Position numbers and translations under genes: made by a program | Shown: positions 10,630-24,035 of the stretch, piece by piece | Layout: each line of letters begins with the position of its first letter | Numbering within the stretch: position 1 is the stretch's first letter | Notes under the pieces: generated by a model | Databases searched by the model: none | The model's input: the letters and a program-made list of their open reading frames with translations, nothing else | What the model was told of the DNA's origin: nothing | NCBI RefSeq assembly: GCF_963678975.1 | Contig: NC_089272.1 | Location: 44,893,391-44,957,390 of the forward strand | Reading direction: 5' to 3' | Source: Dysidea avara | Lineage: Eukaryota > Porifera > Demospongiae > Dictyoceratida > Dysideidae | DNA: 64,000 nt

Positions 10630-13567
10630 TAGGGTCCGCAATGAAAAAATCGATAATTACGAAATTGTCCCCTACTATTTCAACCTGCAGGGCATATCAA
10701 AGTATTTTTCTACGCACCAGTAAAACTTATTTATCTTTCTCCATACGACGGGAATCGCGATTGTTTTATGCTGGAAATCGTGAAAAATTTCGCGCTCTCC
10801 GGATGAAGCATGGGTAGTCTACCTTCCCATACTTAGCATATATAGTCAGCCTATGAAATTTATAAACCAAGGGCCTGACGGTTTATAAATTTCAAGGTCT
10901 ATGCCTGATTATAACCCACAGCAGAAATAAATCGATTTGCTACTGTGGATTTGGTACGGAGCTACTCTTTGCCGAAAATCGGCCGAAAACCACGTATTTT
11001 TAGATTCGGAGCAATCCATCAATCAACGAAAGGAAAGCCCACAAACCTTCACTATACAGCAATATAGTTTGGTTATCACTTCATGCACAGCACAAGTTTC
11101 ATATGGATCTGAGCTTTCCATCCATCAAACTAAGCGGCATGAAATGTCTTCCTAGCGCGTCTGAGACTATAAAATGGGAGGCGTGGCTGTAATAACTCCA
11201 AGTTTTAGTTTCTCCAGCAAGTGATTTAGGCTTCAACATTATGTTGTGACCACCCAATGGTATTAGTTTCCAACCAGAAATGGATCACGTGATTATGGAT
11301 TGATTTTTCGTTTGCATTATAGCTATACATGGTTAGCTATGTAGTGGCATAATTCAGGTAAAATTTCACTAGTATTTTATCAACATTTGATAGCTATAGA
11401 GACACCACTGGTGAAGCATAGAGTTAGGCATAGTAAAACTCGGGTCCTACCAAAAATGGCAGGGTTGTTTGTATGCAAGATCAAGATACTCTAATAGAGC
11501 AGTCATGCAAACAGTCTCCAGTCTCTTTACTATTCTTTTCTCTTTAGTAAACAAGTGGAATCCATAAACAGGCAGAATTGAATATCAGGGTAAAAGTGCA
11601 ATTGGAAAGAAACCTCAATAGTATCAGATTACTGGTTTGAATCCACATTATGAGTGCATGGCTATACCCAGAGGCAATATATATAGATAAGATTAGGTAA
11701 TAAGAATAATTATATATGCTGCTAGAGTTTCAATTCACTACAATAGCTGCAGAGGAATTTCAAAAAGAAAATTAATATTGGTATGAATTGGCCACCTTGC
11801 ACTATACTAAATGGCACAACATACACTTTTGATTAATTAGCTATATCTTCATACTAACTGTAGCTGTAAGTTTTGTATATTCAATTATTGTAATGATGTG
11901 TATAGGTATTTCTAGTACACTGCTAAGCAAAAATTCATCACACAAACTGGTGTCAAATTATAATGGTAGAAATAGCTATCAATCTATTGTGCAAAGTTGT
12001 AATTTTCCTGTGCCTTATTTATACTCCCTGCATGGTGGAGGCTCTGCACAGTAATAAATACAATACAATACAATATATATAATTATAGTTTTAATGGTAC
12101 AAATACAAAACTATATAATTATATTTTAATTAATTTTGCAAGCTTTTAAATTTCTGTTTTGCTTGTAGGATGTGCATGCAATTTTATGTTGATCTATAGA
12201 CTGTGTATGGTATATACTTGGTAACATGTCGCATGTGTGAGATGTAGACATTTACTATAGATATCCTTTTTATTATATGAGTCATAAGTTTAAGGACTTA
12301 TGATACTTGGTATAACATGCATGCAGTTTCAATGGCCTATGCCTTCCCACTATGGATCTATTACCTTAAATGTGACTGTGATTTCTAAAGAACATGAAAT
12401 TTTCTTCAATGACTTATAAACCTCACATAAATTAAGGAATGGCTATACACATGCATAGACAGCTCTACAAAGTGCATGTTATACATATATTATAGAGCAC
12501 TCAGTACATTGTGACTGTTGGTATAACAGTTATCCAACAGGCCTTTGGTGTGGTTTCTCATGATAAAGCCAAAAATAAGTAATACCCTTAAGCTATATGG
12601 GTGAAATTTCTTGTTTGTTAAAGGATCACACATAATAGCACAGAGTAACTGCCTGCAGCCTGCTGTGAAAAAATAAGATTGAGGACATACCTTCCTAACT
12701 TTTAAGAAGAAATTAAGTACAAACTAGCTAAACTTGTATACCACTGATGTAAATGATTTTTGTTGGCTCTAAAATATATATAGGACCCAAGTAGAACTAA
12801 AGGACCCGAGTTTTACTATACCTAATTAACTCTATGCTTCATCAGTGGTGTCTCAGTCAAATGTTGATAAAAATACTAGCAAAATTTTACCTGGATTATA
12901 CCACTACATAGCTAACCATGTATAGCTATAATGCAAACGAAAAATCAATCCATAATCATGTGATCCATTTCTGGTTGGAAACTAATACCATTGGGTGGTC
13001 ACAACATAATGTTGAAGCCTAAATCACTTGCTGGAGAAACTAAAACTTGGAGTTATTGCAGCTACACCTCTCATTTTAGTCTCAGACGCGCTAGGAAGAA
13101 ATTTCATGCCGCTTAGTTTGATGGATGGAAAGCTCAGATCCATATGAAACTTGTGCTGTGCATGAAGTGATAACCAAACTATATTGCTGTATAGTGAAGG
13201 TTTGTGGACTTTCCTTTCGTTGATTGCTGGGTTGCTCTGAATCCAAAAATACGTGATTTTTGGCTGATTTTTGGAAAAGAGTAGCTCCGTACCAAATCCA
13301 CAGTAGCAAATCGATTTATTTCTGCTGTGGGTTATAATCAGGTATAGACCTGGACTATATATGCCAAGTATGGGAAGGAACCCATGCTTCATCCGGAGAG
13401 CACGCAATTTTTCATGATTTCCAGCATAAAACAATCGCGATTCCCGTCGTATGGAGAAAGATAAATAAGTTTTAGTGGTACGTAAAAAAATACTTTGATA
13501 TGCCCTACAGGTTGAAATAGTAGGGGGACAATTTCGTGATTATCGATTTTTTTCATTGCGAACCCTA
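10630..13567. mobile_element. 2.9 kb element with very long terminal inverted repeats
   Basis: The ends read TAGGGTCCGCAATGAAAAAA and the complement of TAGGGTTCGCAATGAAAAAA. Inverted arms run about 10630-11452 and 12800-13567. An exact 7 bp duplication CTGTAGG flanks it (10623-10629 and 13568-13574). The uninterrupted sequence 'gtttaccctgtag' of the host composite can be read at 6820 and, inverted, near 39555. The 1.3 kb centre has one CTCTAATAGAG box (11487-11505) and a CAATA tail near 12055, but no frame resembling a transposase. Open frames in the arms are mirror images of each other and not likely coding. Confidence 0.85.
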
Positions 13568-14158
13568 CTGTAGGCATGACAACAAATTGGTCTTGTTTTA
13601 TGAAAATAATTGGTCATAAATCCTTAACCGTTCATCGGATTTGCACCACATTGGATACTAGGATTTGCCTTTGGACTCCCTTTCTGTGTGCCAAATTTCA
13701 AGGCTATCGGAGTACGCGTTTGCGTTTTATAACAATTTTTGCAAGTGTGCGAAAAGACGAAGAAGAAGAATAAGAAGAAAAAAAACGAAGAAAAAAAACC
13801 GAAACTTTGGCTGCTCGTATCTCGGAAATTGCTTAAGCGATTTCCTTCCAATTTGGAATGTGGACTCCCCTAGCTGGCGGAAAATTCTACATCAAATTTG
13901 GTTATAATCAGATAAGGTATCAACGAGATACAAAGGTGTGAAAATGACGTTTTCTTTCTTCCTGTCAATATACCCACGGTGTGGCGCGCTGGCTTTTTGG
14001 GCCGCACGACACACTATCGTGTGTTTTGATGTTAGGAGTTTTATTTAATGTTACTGTAACAATATTTAACTGTACAAGTACTGTACATTACCTTCTGATT
14101 ATCAATAGTTGAATAGCGGTAGATGATTCATAATATAAATTGTATAACATTCATACTA

Positions 14159-14527
14159 TTAGGCCAATGAAATTTGATTTGCAGTTTCGCGTCATCGCCC
14201 GCATGCTTTTGATACACCCGCATGGAATTTCATTATTGGTATTTCACATCGAAATACTCTAATGGAGCAGTCACTTTTATTCTAATAGAGCAATCAGCTA
14301 AATTCTAATGGAAAAATCACTCGTTTAGGAGTTACAGAATTAGCTGAATATTCTAGTAACGTACTTTAGCTAATGCAAGAGTAATCAATGTAGATCTCAC
14401 TGTTCTTTTGGCAGAAATATTCATGTTTGGATGTGTGTTGTGCATAATGAATAATGAATAATAACCGCCCGCATCAAATTTTCAAAAATCTGAGCGAGAA
14501 ACTGGTAATCAAGTTTCATTGGCCTAA
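14159..14527. mobile_element. MITE with TTAGGCCAATGAAA ends
   Basis: About 369 bp with inverted ends: TTAGGCCAATGAAATTTGAT at the left, and a right end whose complement begins TTAGGCCAATGAAACTTGAT. Inside are three tandem forms of the CTCTAATAGAG box between about 14255 and 14325. The target duplication is not clear (possibly TA). Confidence 0.75.
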
Positions 14528-16433
14528 TTACTGTGTTTGTGAAAGTTTTGATACACAAGACTAGTGTGTTGTTACATCCTGTTACCTATGTTGAGCCACT
14601 GTCAATCTCAGATGGTATAGTAACCAAGTAACTGTATGTCCTTGTTTCTCTGATGGATTTCTCAGCAGGAATATAGCTACAGGTGTAGATCACACCATCA
14701 AAAGCTTGATTACATGGACAGAAGGAGTTTGTAGTGCTTCGGTTACTCCGTATAATACTGATAATTAAATTAAGGATTCACAGCTGTTTATTTTGTCATC
14801 CACGTACTAACTGTATGGTTAACGATATATTGGCCCAAGTATAATATTTGCTAGTGTTGTAAAGTACACAGTATGAATTTGATATTACATTAGATAGACA
14901 TGCAAAAAAAACTGTATCATAGTGTAAATACATGTATATAAATAAAACAAGTGAATATATATCATACCGGGGCCAATAAAGTGTATCACTACATGAGTGT
15001 ATTTACACTCCCCTGTATGGTTTGTCATAATTCCTCTGTACCTGTATATATAATGTTATACTGCTATTCCTAATAATTATTTACATACATTTGGAGGGTA
15101 TAAGACTTGCTCATGGCACAGAAAGGCTTGATCAGCTTCAAGCATTATGAGATAAAGTTAAACAATTTTTGTTGCTATCTGAATAGCTTTACAAAAATAT
15201 AAAATGTTTAATAAAAAAATGTAATGTCTACTTACTAGACTTTTCAATGTTTGTCAGCACTCAGCAGCTGTTAATTTCTGCCATCTATTGCTAAGTGTAT
15301 ACTTCAGTGACATGCTTTGAGCTGTATATAGTAATTATAGCAGGTTGTTTTTTAAGCTGTATGCTCATAATTATTGTGACTCACTAAATCAGGATTCTCC
15401 ACTGTGCAGGGATCTCACAGTATTGCTATGCTTGTGATAATTCAATAATTGAAAATTCCTTAAATTTAGTATACATACCATGCAGGCATTCACACACATT
15501 CAATTTCTATTATCGATTGTAACTTGAACTCTCAGCATCCTATTAAGCTGGAAGTTTTCACACAATCCTCCATAATATAATGACATGACCGGTAAACTAT
15601 GATTTTGATTGCATGTCTGTAGATTGAGTGATGGTCCTTAATTTCCATGAAACTGGATGAGTGTTGAAGTTGTTTAATAATTCAGTCACACATATTGTAC
15701 ATATATTCAAGTGTCTTAGTTTGATGGTGTATGTTGTAAACAGAGTTAAATGTCCACTTTTATTACGACAATAACAGATTGTACGTACATACTTGTACAA
15801 GTGTGATTAATTTTCTGATGACTAGCTGAGTAGCTAATTTCAGGGTAGAGTCTAATACATTATATAAGCACATAATTATCTGCATGTATTTTTGGGATCT
15901 AGAAGAACCATTTATTGGAAGAACTGAATTAACCCAAAATACCGCAGTTTTATTATGGTTTGGTGACAATGCTGTATCCTACAGCATATCAGTAACTGGT
16001 GATTTAACCACGTCATTTATCTCACATACAGTATGATAATCAATACTCTTTCACTAGATTAACTAGTGGCAGGATTAAGATTGTCCCCAGAAACCAGATA
16101 TGTCAAGGAATGGAGTATGTTCAAGGAGCGTTTGGCTTAGGTATCTAATGTTTAATGAAGTGCAGGGCTTAAACCATCTGTGAAAATTCATTTGCTAGAG
16201 AAGACTCACATTGTCTGAATATTGCACCCTTAGACTCACTGACAATAATTGCTGTAATTTTACAGTGTAACTGCCTTTATTACAAATTGATAGTTACGTC
16301 AGGGCATTCAAGTTTTGAGCAGCTTCTAAACACATGTGTAATGCAACATTCATTTCCACTGGAAGTTTTCCACTGTATGGATTGTACTTCTTCCAAAATT
16401 GATATACCAAACAGCTACCTATTGAGACAGTGT
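14528..16433. other. AT-rich intergenic DNA
   Basis: No exon, RNA gene or repeat boundary recognised in about 1.9 kb of AT-rich sequence. Confidence 0.35.
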
Positions 16434-16821
16434 TATAGTATGTTCACGTTGAGCTGAACCCTCAAAAACATTTAATAACTCATGGATACAATTACACACG
16501 ATCCTGAAATTTGGCTCATTTGTAGTACTGCTTGACCTGCTAAAAATATTTCAAAATCTTTTTGTTCAAATGTTTGACACAATATTTATGGCCAATCACA
16601 ATTTTCACAATACATTTCCTATGGTGAAGCCATATAAATACAGTATCCATTACAGCCCTTTCCCAAACTTTTAATGGAGCCAAACTGTATGTGTCTGTTG
16701 TTGACACCTTTGCTGTTACCAATAATCATCTGGTTGGCTGAAATGTTAACTCTGTTGAGAAAAAATCCACTTTTAATTTTTAGCCATTTTTCAGGATTCA
16801 GCTCAACGTGAACATACTATA
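16434..16821. mobile_element. MITE with TATAGTATGTTCACGTTGAG ends
   Basis: About 388 bp with near-perfect inverted ends (TATAGTATGTTCACGTTGAG, with the right end its complement at 16802-16821). The TA at the borders is consistent with a Tc1/mariner-type TA duplication. Non-coding. Confidence 0.8.
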
Positions 16822-17318
16822 GTATAATATACAATACTGCAAAAAGCCTCTTTGTACATGCTAGTTCCTGTACCATGCATTACATGAGGATAAGCCATCA
16901 TATTTTGGAGGGGAATTTCACCCGTATGTCATTGGGTAATAAAATACATATCACTCTGACATCTCTGTTGCCAGCATTTCAGTTATAAAATCTGCCATTG
17001 CCAGCAGATGTCAGAATCTTCACAAAACTTATTGTTTACCTCCGCTATATTACAGTATACTAAGTATGCATTGGATGTGATATATACTTCTAGTGCTAGC
17101 TGCAACGACGTGAATGCAAATAATACTGCATTGTGCTGTATCACACCAAAACTATGCATGTAGCAATACTGATACTGTAAACTACAATATAAACACTGTT
17201 CCATCTTAATTTAGTATTGGTACCAGTACTTGTCCATGTTTTGTACAATGTCAACCAATGGGAAGTGTACAGTCAGAGTGATACTATCGTATCACAAATT
17301 TAATCTATCCCATTGTAG

Positions 17319-20166
17319 AAACCCATACAACAACAACAACCACAACTAACAGTGACACCAACAAAGACAGTGAACACAAAGGGTAAGTGTTAATGCAGCC
17401 CACAGTGTAGTTTGGCAAAGGGGGTGCACCATAACCAGGGTAGTAGGTTGTTTGGAGTCTGCGGAGTGCAGCTCTCTAGAGGCTGAGGATATTTTGTATG
17501 TTCACAATCATATGGGGGGGTCAATTGATCAAGAGCTTCCCATTGGGATCAGTGACACTCCTGAGTTCATTTATGACATACTAAGTACTAAGGGTGTATG
17601 GTACTACAGATGTTACGTTTCTTTTTCATACTCACTGGCCAGTCAGCAATAACTGTGCTAATCGTGTTAATGCAGCGACTGTTCTATTAGACTGACTGCT
17701 CTATCAGCATAATTATCTCAATCTTTCTATAGGCTGTGTTTGGGAAGGGAGCATGTGCTTTGTACCCCCATATGGGTCCATGACAGCACAATAACATCTA
17801 TTTTTTTACATTTTCATCTAAATTATTATACTGCTGTATGATAACTTTTACACATCCTTGCATATTTGCATGGAAGAGTCAATTTTCCAGTAAAATGTAA
17901 GGAAAAATAGCAATGGGAAAAATGCTGGTATAATAGGCACAGTTTTTGTACAGTACATGGGACACTGAGGGTCATAAAGTTTCCATATTTTGCATAAAAG
18001 AAATGGAGATATAATAATAGGGTATTAACACAAGGTAAAAATCAACAATAACATGTGACCTGGTATGACAAAACCAGCTTCATAGCCTTTCCATATATCC
18101 AAGTTTGACAACCTATTATTTTCTGTGTTTTCATTTAATCTACTTGAAACTTTCCCACACATGCAACAGCTTCAAACCGGAAAAGTTCTAAGTTACTACG
18201 TTGTTTGCAACACTAGTTGTGATTTGTAAACTCCTGCCAACTGTAAATTCCATAAGACTGGTTTCACTACTGGCATTATGCTATTGGAGTATGCTGACAC
18301 ACATCTAACAGAAAAGTCACTGCTTTATGAAAATATCCTATTAAAACAGTCATTCATTTTTTGTTAAGCTAGATATACTCTAACAGGTACTGACTATTTT
18401 TGAGTAAAAATATAGTTAAGTAAAATATTGAGCATAATAGGTGAAATAAATGAATTGCCAGAAAGGAAAATACATTTTGTGGGTTAGAATCAAGAAAAGG
18501 CCTTCGTATGCCTAACATGCAGTTATGCACGTGCACAGCAATACTGCACCTTTGCACTGCAGTAGCCTGTACATTATGCTAGCAGCTAAATCTAAGCAAT
18601 TTTAGTTCAGTTTGCAAACCTTTAAGTTGCAATAGCTACCAATACATGTACTGCATAATGCAGCCTAGTGTGTATACATATACATATTATTCTCAGTCAA
18701 TACATGTCAGGTGTGATGGGTAGGGAGTGCAAAGGTAGTGGAAAGCTGAATAATAATGTACACTAGGCTACTTATTGTTGATGTTTTCAGATCTCCTGCC
18801 TGCAGTGTTATGTCTCACTGCCTAAATTTGGTTATTATTATCATGACATCATGCAAACCTTCACCATTTGTTCCATCATCTCAATGTTTAATGATTGTAT
18901 GGTAATAAACTAATTTGTTTACATAGCCAGGAATAGAGGAAGACAGGCTAGGTGCACTGAAGAGCCACCTCAATGTCCTTTACCTCTTTTGCTTCTTAAG
19001 ATAGCAGAATATATAGATACTATATTGTAGTGATCATGGTTAATGTTAACTTTAATAAAACACTAAGGTATAAATAAGGTTATAATGAATAAAATTCCTG
19101 ATATGAAAAAGAAACACAGTATTAACAGTAAGTGGTCTTATACCCCAAGAAAAAGAGCAAGTTACAGTGAATGAGTCATTAGACTATATACGTACATGTA
19201 GGTTTTGGGCTACCATGATATTATATAGACTGACAGAAGGTACATGTAGCTATAAGTGTATGTGCTTTCTGAATAAAGAGTCCCACATTCTGACAAGATG
19301 CTATATAGCACCTATCCTAACTAGGTGACTGATCAAACTGCCATCACAATGGTGTTTGATTCGTAGCATTGTAGGAGATGCGCAAAAGATGTTAAAAGAT
19401 TTATACAAAATACTTATACCTGTACCATATCACAACAATGCAATATACTCTCTTTTGTGAGTGTTATGCTCAGCATAGGTAAATTTTCTCTGTCAATTTT
19501 GTTTTGTGTAGTGCAAGGTATTTACTGAAAAGTAAATTCTATTGCAGTGGTTTGTGTAAGGTTGCAAAACCAACAAAATGTGTTTCTTGATCTAATCCAC
19601 AAATCATGCATGTCATTGTAATACAGTACCTCAATGCTGGAATAGTCTGGATTGCTCAGAAGCTAAAAATCTATGGAGTACTATTTTTGTCATCAAGGAG
19701 AGTATAATAACTTACAAATTTCTGCGAGTAAATTGTTTCCTAGATTGCAATGTAGTGAAAGTGTACATATCTCCTAACAATAAAGTTAGAGTAGTACATT
19801 GACTTTTTTCTATGTACTACATAGGTGGCAGGCACTTACATGATCACAAGAAAGTAGCAATCATCCTTGCAATTAATAGTCTGTTGATAGTATTATTGAT
19901 CATGGTAATTGTCATTGTGGAATTAATGAAGTGTTGATTCAAGCTTCATTTTGGTGAGTTAAAGAGCATACAATACCTGTGTATGAAATTCCAACCTTGT
20001 TGTCTTGTCCTTAGAGTTTAATGAACATTCCTACCAATCAGAATCCAGATACTGTAACAGTTACATCTTCAGATTATGTTGCTATGAGTGCCAGTAATCC
20101 TGCAGTTCCACAACACGATAAACACACCCTGATCATGGTGGTGTACATGGGGACTAATCCAGTTTG
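17319..20166 (+). pseudogene. Damaged or truncated paralogue of the 2162-2510 membrane-protein end
   Basis: Three exon-like segments. 17319-17382 gives a Gln/Pro/Thr-rich stretch (QQQQPQLTVTPTKTVNTK) with good splice sites and leaves phase 1. 19825 onward (after 'acatag') gives GGRHLHDHKK and a hydrophobic helix, very like the exon at 2162, but a TGA follows at about 19936 after ELMKC. About 20014-20160 matches the tail exon at 2365 (NPDTVTV, SSDYVAM, SNPAVP), but a frameshift near its end removes the original stop context. It could be a pseudogene, or a gene whose product now ends just after the membrane. The ectodomain exons were not recognised. Confidence 0.7.
18055..18600. repeat. Degenerate dispersed repeats
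   Basis: Begins with 'atgtgacctggtatgacaaaaccag', repeated at about 38764 and 46777. It is followed by a degenerate segment with gcattatgc, weak CTCTAA boxes and 'gagcataataggtga', which resembles the elements around 26160-26578 and 63600-63965. Borders are unclear. Confidence 0.45.
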
Positions 20167-20769
20167 AATGTGTGACATTTTAAATACGAACCAAGATGAT
20201 TAGAATACATTTTTATTAATATTAGTGATATATAAACTGTTTGTTGAATGATAATCTTTTGCTTGTACTGGATATCGTCAGTGTTGCAGATGAAAACTAC
20301 CATTAGGCATAACGATTATAAGTCCTCTGTATGGTACTCTGAATGCTGTATCCTGTATAATAACATGTTATTAAAAAAAAAAACGAATAGTGTATCATTG
20401 CCTCATGCTAGCCAATTAACAAAATGTTGTTTTATTTAGCAATTAAAACTCGCATACACTACCAAAATTTAAATTCAGACAGGGATCTCCAATTTTATTT
20501 TACAACAGGGTTTCTTAATACAGGTGTGTATTACTGTAACGATATTTGTGACCGGATCTGTGAAAAGGGGCTTATAGCTTTTCCAAGTTTGACAAGTCAT
20601 AACTCATCATGTGTTTAACCAATTGTCTTAAAATTACATCCAGGAATAGTGGAATAGTGCTATGTTAGGAGTGTAACGTGACCAAATTGCAGGCTGGTAC
20701 CATGCACACAAGTTATTAAGTTATGGATTGCCAAGTACCGGTATTTGCATGTGCATATGCATCATACTG

Positions 20770-21000
20770 TATTATTTATTTAGTTATTTATTAAGGCTTT
20801 ACAGCACAAGTGCTGAAGGTGGTCTGTAGGACACCTGGTCCTACAGCCTGTTGTACTAAGTATGTTTGAAAAGGTGAAGAAAGAAGATGACTGGATCTGG
20901 GCAGCTTCAAATCTGCAGCCATCCAATTTACACTCAAACGCTTACAGGAGTCTGTCAGAAAGTCAGGATGTTTTTTTCTTGTAAATTTCATGTATTTGTA
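20770..21000 (-). mobile_element. Possible 3' end of a non-LTR element
   Basis: Read on the minus strand, a conserved-looking segment 'ctgtaggaccaggtgtcc' is followed by a tail of TAAATAAATA type (20770-20795 region). This layout is typical of LINE or SINE 3' ends. No protein is recognisable. Confidence 0.4.
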
Positions 21001-23634
21001 TCCATAGATAAAATTGTGTAGATTTACATGCATCCTGAGCTATAGCACCACTGGTCAATTCTGTATCACCAATGAAGTCCAAAGGTAATTGTATATATCA
21101 ATATATCCTCTGTGAGTCACTTTACAGTGCTTGCATACTGTGACATTATTCTATTTCTACTATAGTATGATGCATAACAGAACTTAATGATACTGCTGAA
21201 CCACTCTATAATGGACACTTTTACACTGAAATTATATAGGACAATATATATTTTTGCTGTAATATAAAGGTTTTCCTCTTTCAGAGGTAAATGTATAGAC
21301 TCAGACCTGCTAGCTGACTCAGAGACCAAACTCTTTGTCCATTTTCTACTGTGTGCTGATTTTCAGGAAATTGTTGTGAGAGGTTCCATTGTAAACAAAC
21401 TTGTCAATTGGAACATGGTAGCTGCTTATGTTCAATTTTGGCACCTTATACTGAGGCTTTTGACTGCCATGAATACTGTCAAAGAGTAAAAAACTGACAT
21501 CTATGTAGCCATGCTGCAAACAATTATGTACTTTGTATGAATGCTTATAGCCCCAAGCAAAATGTTTATAAGATATTTATGGTACATAACATAAGGATTC
21601 CAGGGAATACATACACATTATACATAATTACAGTAAAATTATACTATGCAGTACACTTTATATGGCTACATAATTATATTGGTCTCATATGGAATTCAAG
21701 TCTTTGAACGATGACGATGATGTGGCATTATTAAAGAATTGGCCATATAAATAGAAACATTATAAGGTGGATACTTGGTGAGGTTTTTACCATAATACCG
21801 TGCGTATGAAGGCATTCAGAATCCTAACCAATAAGTAATGAATGAATTATGAGTACATATATAATTATGTTAAAAAGTACCCTTGATAGTAACTTTTTAA
21901 AATCAGCTCCAAAATAAGTTGATTCTGATACCTGATATGTTATTTAATTAAGAATGAAAAACAGAAGTCCTCGTACTTTAGTTCACATTGCACAGACTTA
22001 CTGTCATAGCAAATTAAAGGTGTGTACCACTGTATGTACTTTATCTTAGTATGGCTTCCAACAAGCACATTATCTCCAGTGTTGAATAGTTGACAGCCTC
22101 AATCGTAAATACATTATAGATATACAGTACAGAATAAAGTATTTATTTTGAAAAACAGACACATCAAGTTAACTTTCATGCATGCATTTTTAGGTATACA
22201 ATTAAACTACTGTACTAACAGTAGTAATAGGTTTTACTTTAAAAGTGTTCGGTCAATCAAGTAGGTAGATTAGAGACAATGGTATATACTTGTTACAATT
22301 TAGCACAGTTAATTTCATGCTCAGTATCATTTTGTTATTTGAGAACATGAACACCAGCTTTTATTACATACACTCAGTATAAGAGGTTGACAGGTATTTG
22401 TACTGAGTACAGTATGTATAAACTTACTACCCTTGACAGCATAATCATTTCTTTTGCTGCATGATGCATGTTCTTATAGCTTTAGTGGATTCTAATTATG
22501 TAAATAGTTCCTGGTAATGGTACTGTAGCTAGTAATGGTAGTAACGTTTTCTACATCACTGTCTCAAATTTTAACTACAATGCTCTATCAGCTTTATACA
22601 AACTGGTCATAGGAAACTACAACCTGGCACTTCTGAATCATTATGGCTTCATGCATGGAGTTTCCATAAGGGAAGTTTTTGCCATTAGCCTATTGTTATC
22701 ACCTATCACTGTGTACATAGACACCCAGATATTAAAAGTCCCCCTCCCCTTTCAACACAATAAATGTAAGGAGTTACAAGTTACAAGGTAAAGCTAGCAA
22801 ATCATTAACATCTTCCAATGTAAGCAGTCATAGATCTGTTTCACTATAGCCTGTAATGTATGTAAATCACTAATAAGCTGTGACAGTTATGTACTCATTT
22901 GCATGTAATTCATTAATAAATTCTCTAATCCTTTCTGAATAGTTCACATTTGTGACTCACGTATTATTTGGCAAGCTTTCTTACAGTATAAGACCATTTT
23001 ATAAGATGCTGATTACGATATAAAAAAGCTGAAATTAGAAACTGAAATGACTTAAAACTTTTAATTTTTTTTGATAATTTGCTGCACATACAGTACATGC
23101 AGTACTCACTCTAATGATGTGATGATCACCACTTTACCAGCAAAAGTGCTCAGTCTTCTTAATTTAACCTTTCATCCTACAGAACTACTAAAGAAAATTA
23201 TGCATTCAGTTCAATGTGATAAAACAGAAAACTGTGTCAAACACTTAGACATTGTACAGTATATATACATAGCTAGTAATTATCATAGTATCAGTAATCT
23301 TGTTAAACAGCAGTTGGTCCATTTTGACTCTTCCATACATGTAAGTTTCATTCATTTGTTGAAGTGACATTTACTGTATGTCAGCCCACGATAAGGATGT
23401 ATTATGAGGCTGCCATGTTTATGTGGACATTAGCACTAAAACCTGCAAGTGCATAATAGACAAGTAATTCTGATTAGTTGTGTATAAGGCTTCTGTTTGT
23501 TCAACATATGTGTGTGTTTAGGTGTACTGTTTATAGTGTGCATAGTGTTTCAGTAAGTGTCACATTCTGTAGTTTCATACACATGCATAATTATAAAAAA
23601 ACAATAATTATTTGCATTACACAATCTAAAGTGA
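21001..23634. other. AT-rich intergenic DNA
   Basis: No convincing exon, RNA gene or repeat border seen in this 2.6 kb. Confidence 0.3.
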
Positions 23635-24035
23635 AATGGGAAAATCTATTATCTATTTTTGTATCTGCAAAAATAGGATGAAATGCCAAAGTTTTGCAAG
23701 ACCTAGATTAATTATTTTTATTTTGACAGGAGTTCAGTTTTGTGCATATTAAATCTTATTCTAACTGGACTACTCTGCTGAATGTATGTAATGTTTATGC
23801 ACTATTGATATCAAAATTTTGATTTAGGCTGTCTGCAATTGCTAAATATTTTACATCAAGAATGTCCTAAATTTTAAACACAAAGAAAATGTCAAAATCT
23901 AGCAAAATACGCAATATTTGCATTAGCTGCTTGCGAATTGTTGGGAATTCATACAATATTTGCAACTAAGGCCTGCAAAACTGAGGAAATAGTGCAATAT
24001 TTTGCAACATTTTACCCAAAATAGATTTTCCCATT
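23635..24035. mobile_element. MITE with AATGGGAAAATCTATT ends
   Basis: About 400 bp bounded by AATGGGAAAATCTATT and its exact complement AATAGATTTTCCCATT. The inside is rich in 'gcaaaa'/'tttgc' words. Non-coding; the target duplication is unclear. Confidence 0.7.

Larger units (their letters stand above)
8954..14029 (-). mobile_element. Composite element copy 2, carrying a 2.9 kb insertion
   Basis: Same orientation and layout as the copy at 3211-7918: fold-back 8954-9207, linker with 'ccaaagccggcc' near 9230, minisatellite about 9310-10220, CTCTATTAGAG boxes at 10249-10280, the unique linker, then the TCAAGACACAC-type end at 14029 (here slightly mutated, TCAAAACACACGA on the minus strand). 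A long inverted-repeat element (10630-13567) sits inside it. Non-coding. Confidence 0.75.

Noticed and set aside
10937..13434. Similar open frames on both strands (for example at 10937-11155 and 13091-13309)
   Set aside because: They are mirror copies in the arms of the long inverted repeat, with no coding signature.
23071..23367. 98-codon frame in intergenic DNA
   Set aside because: AT-rich, no domain and no splice-linked neighbours; probably chance.
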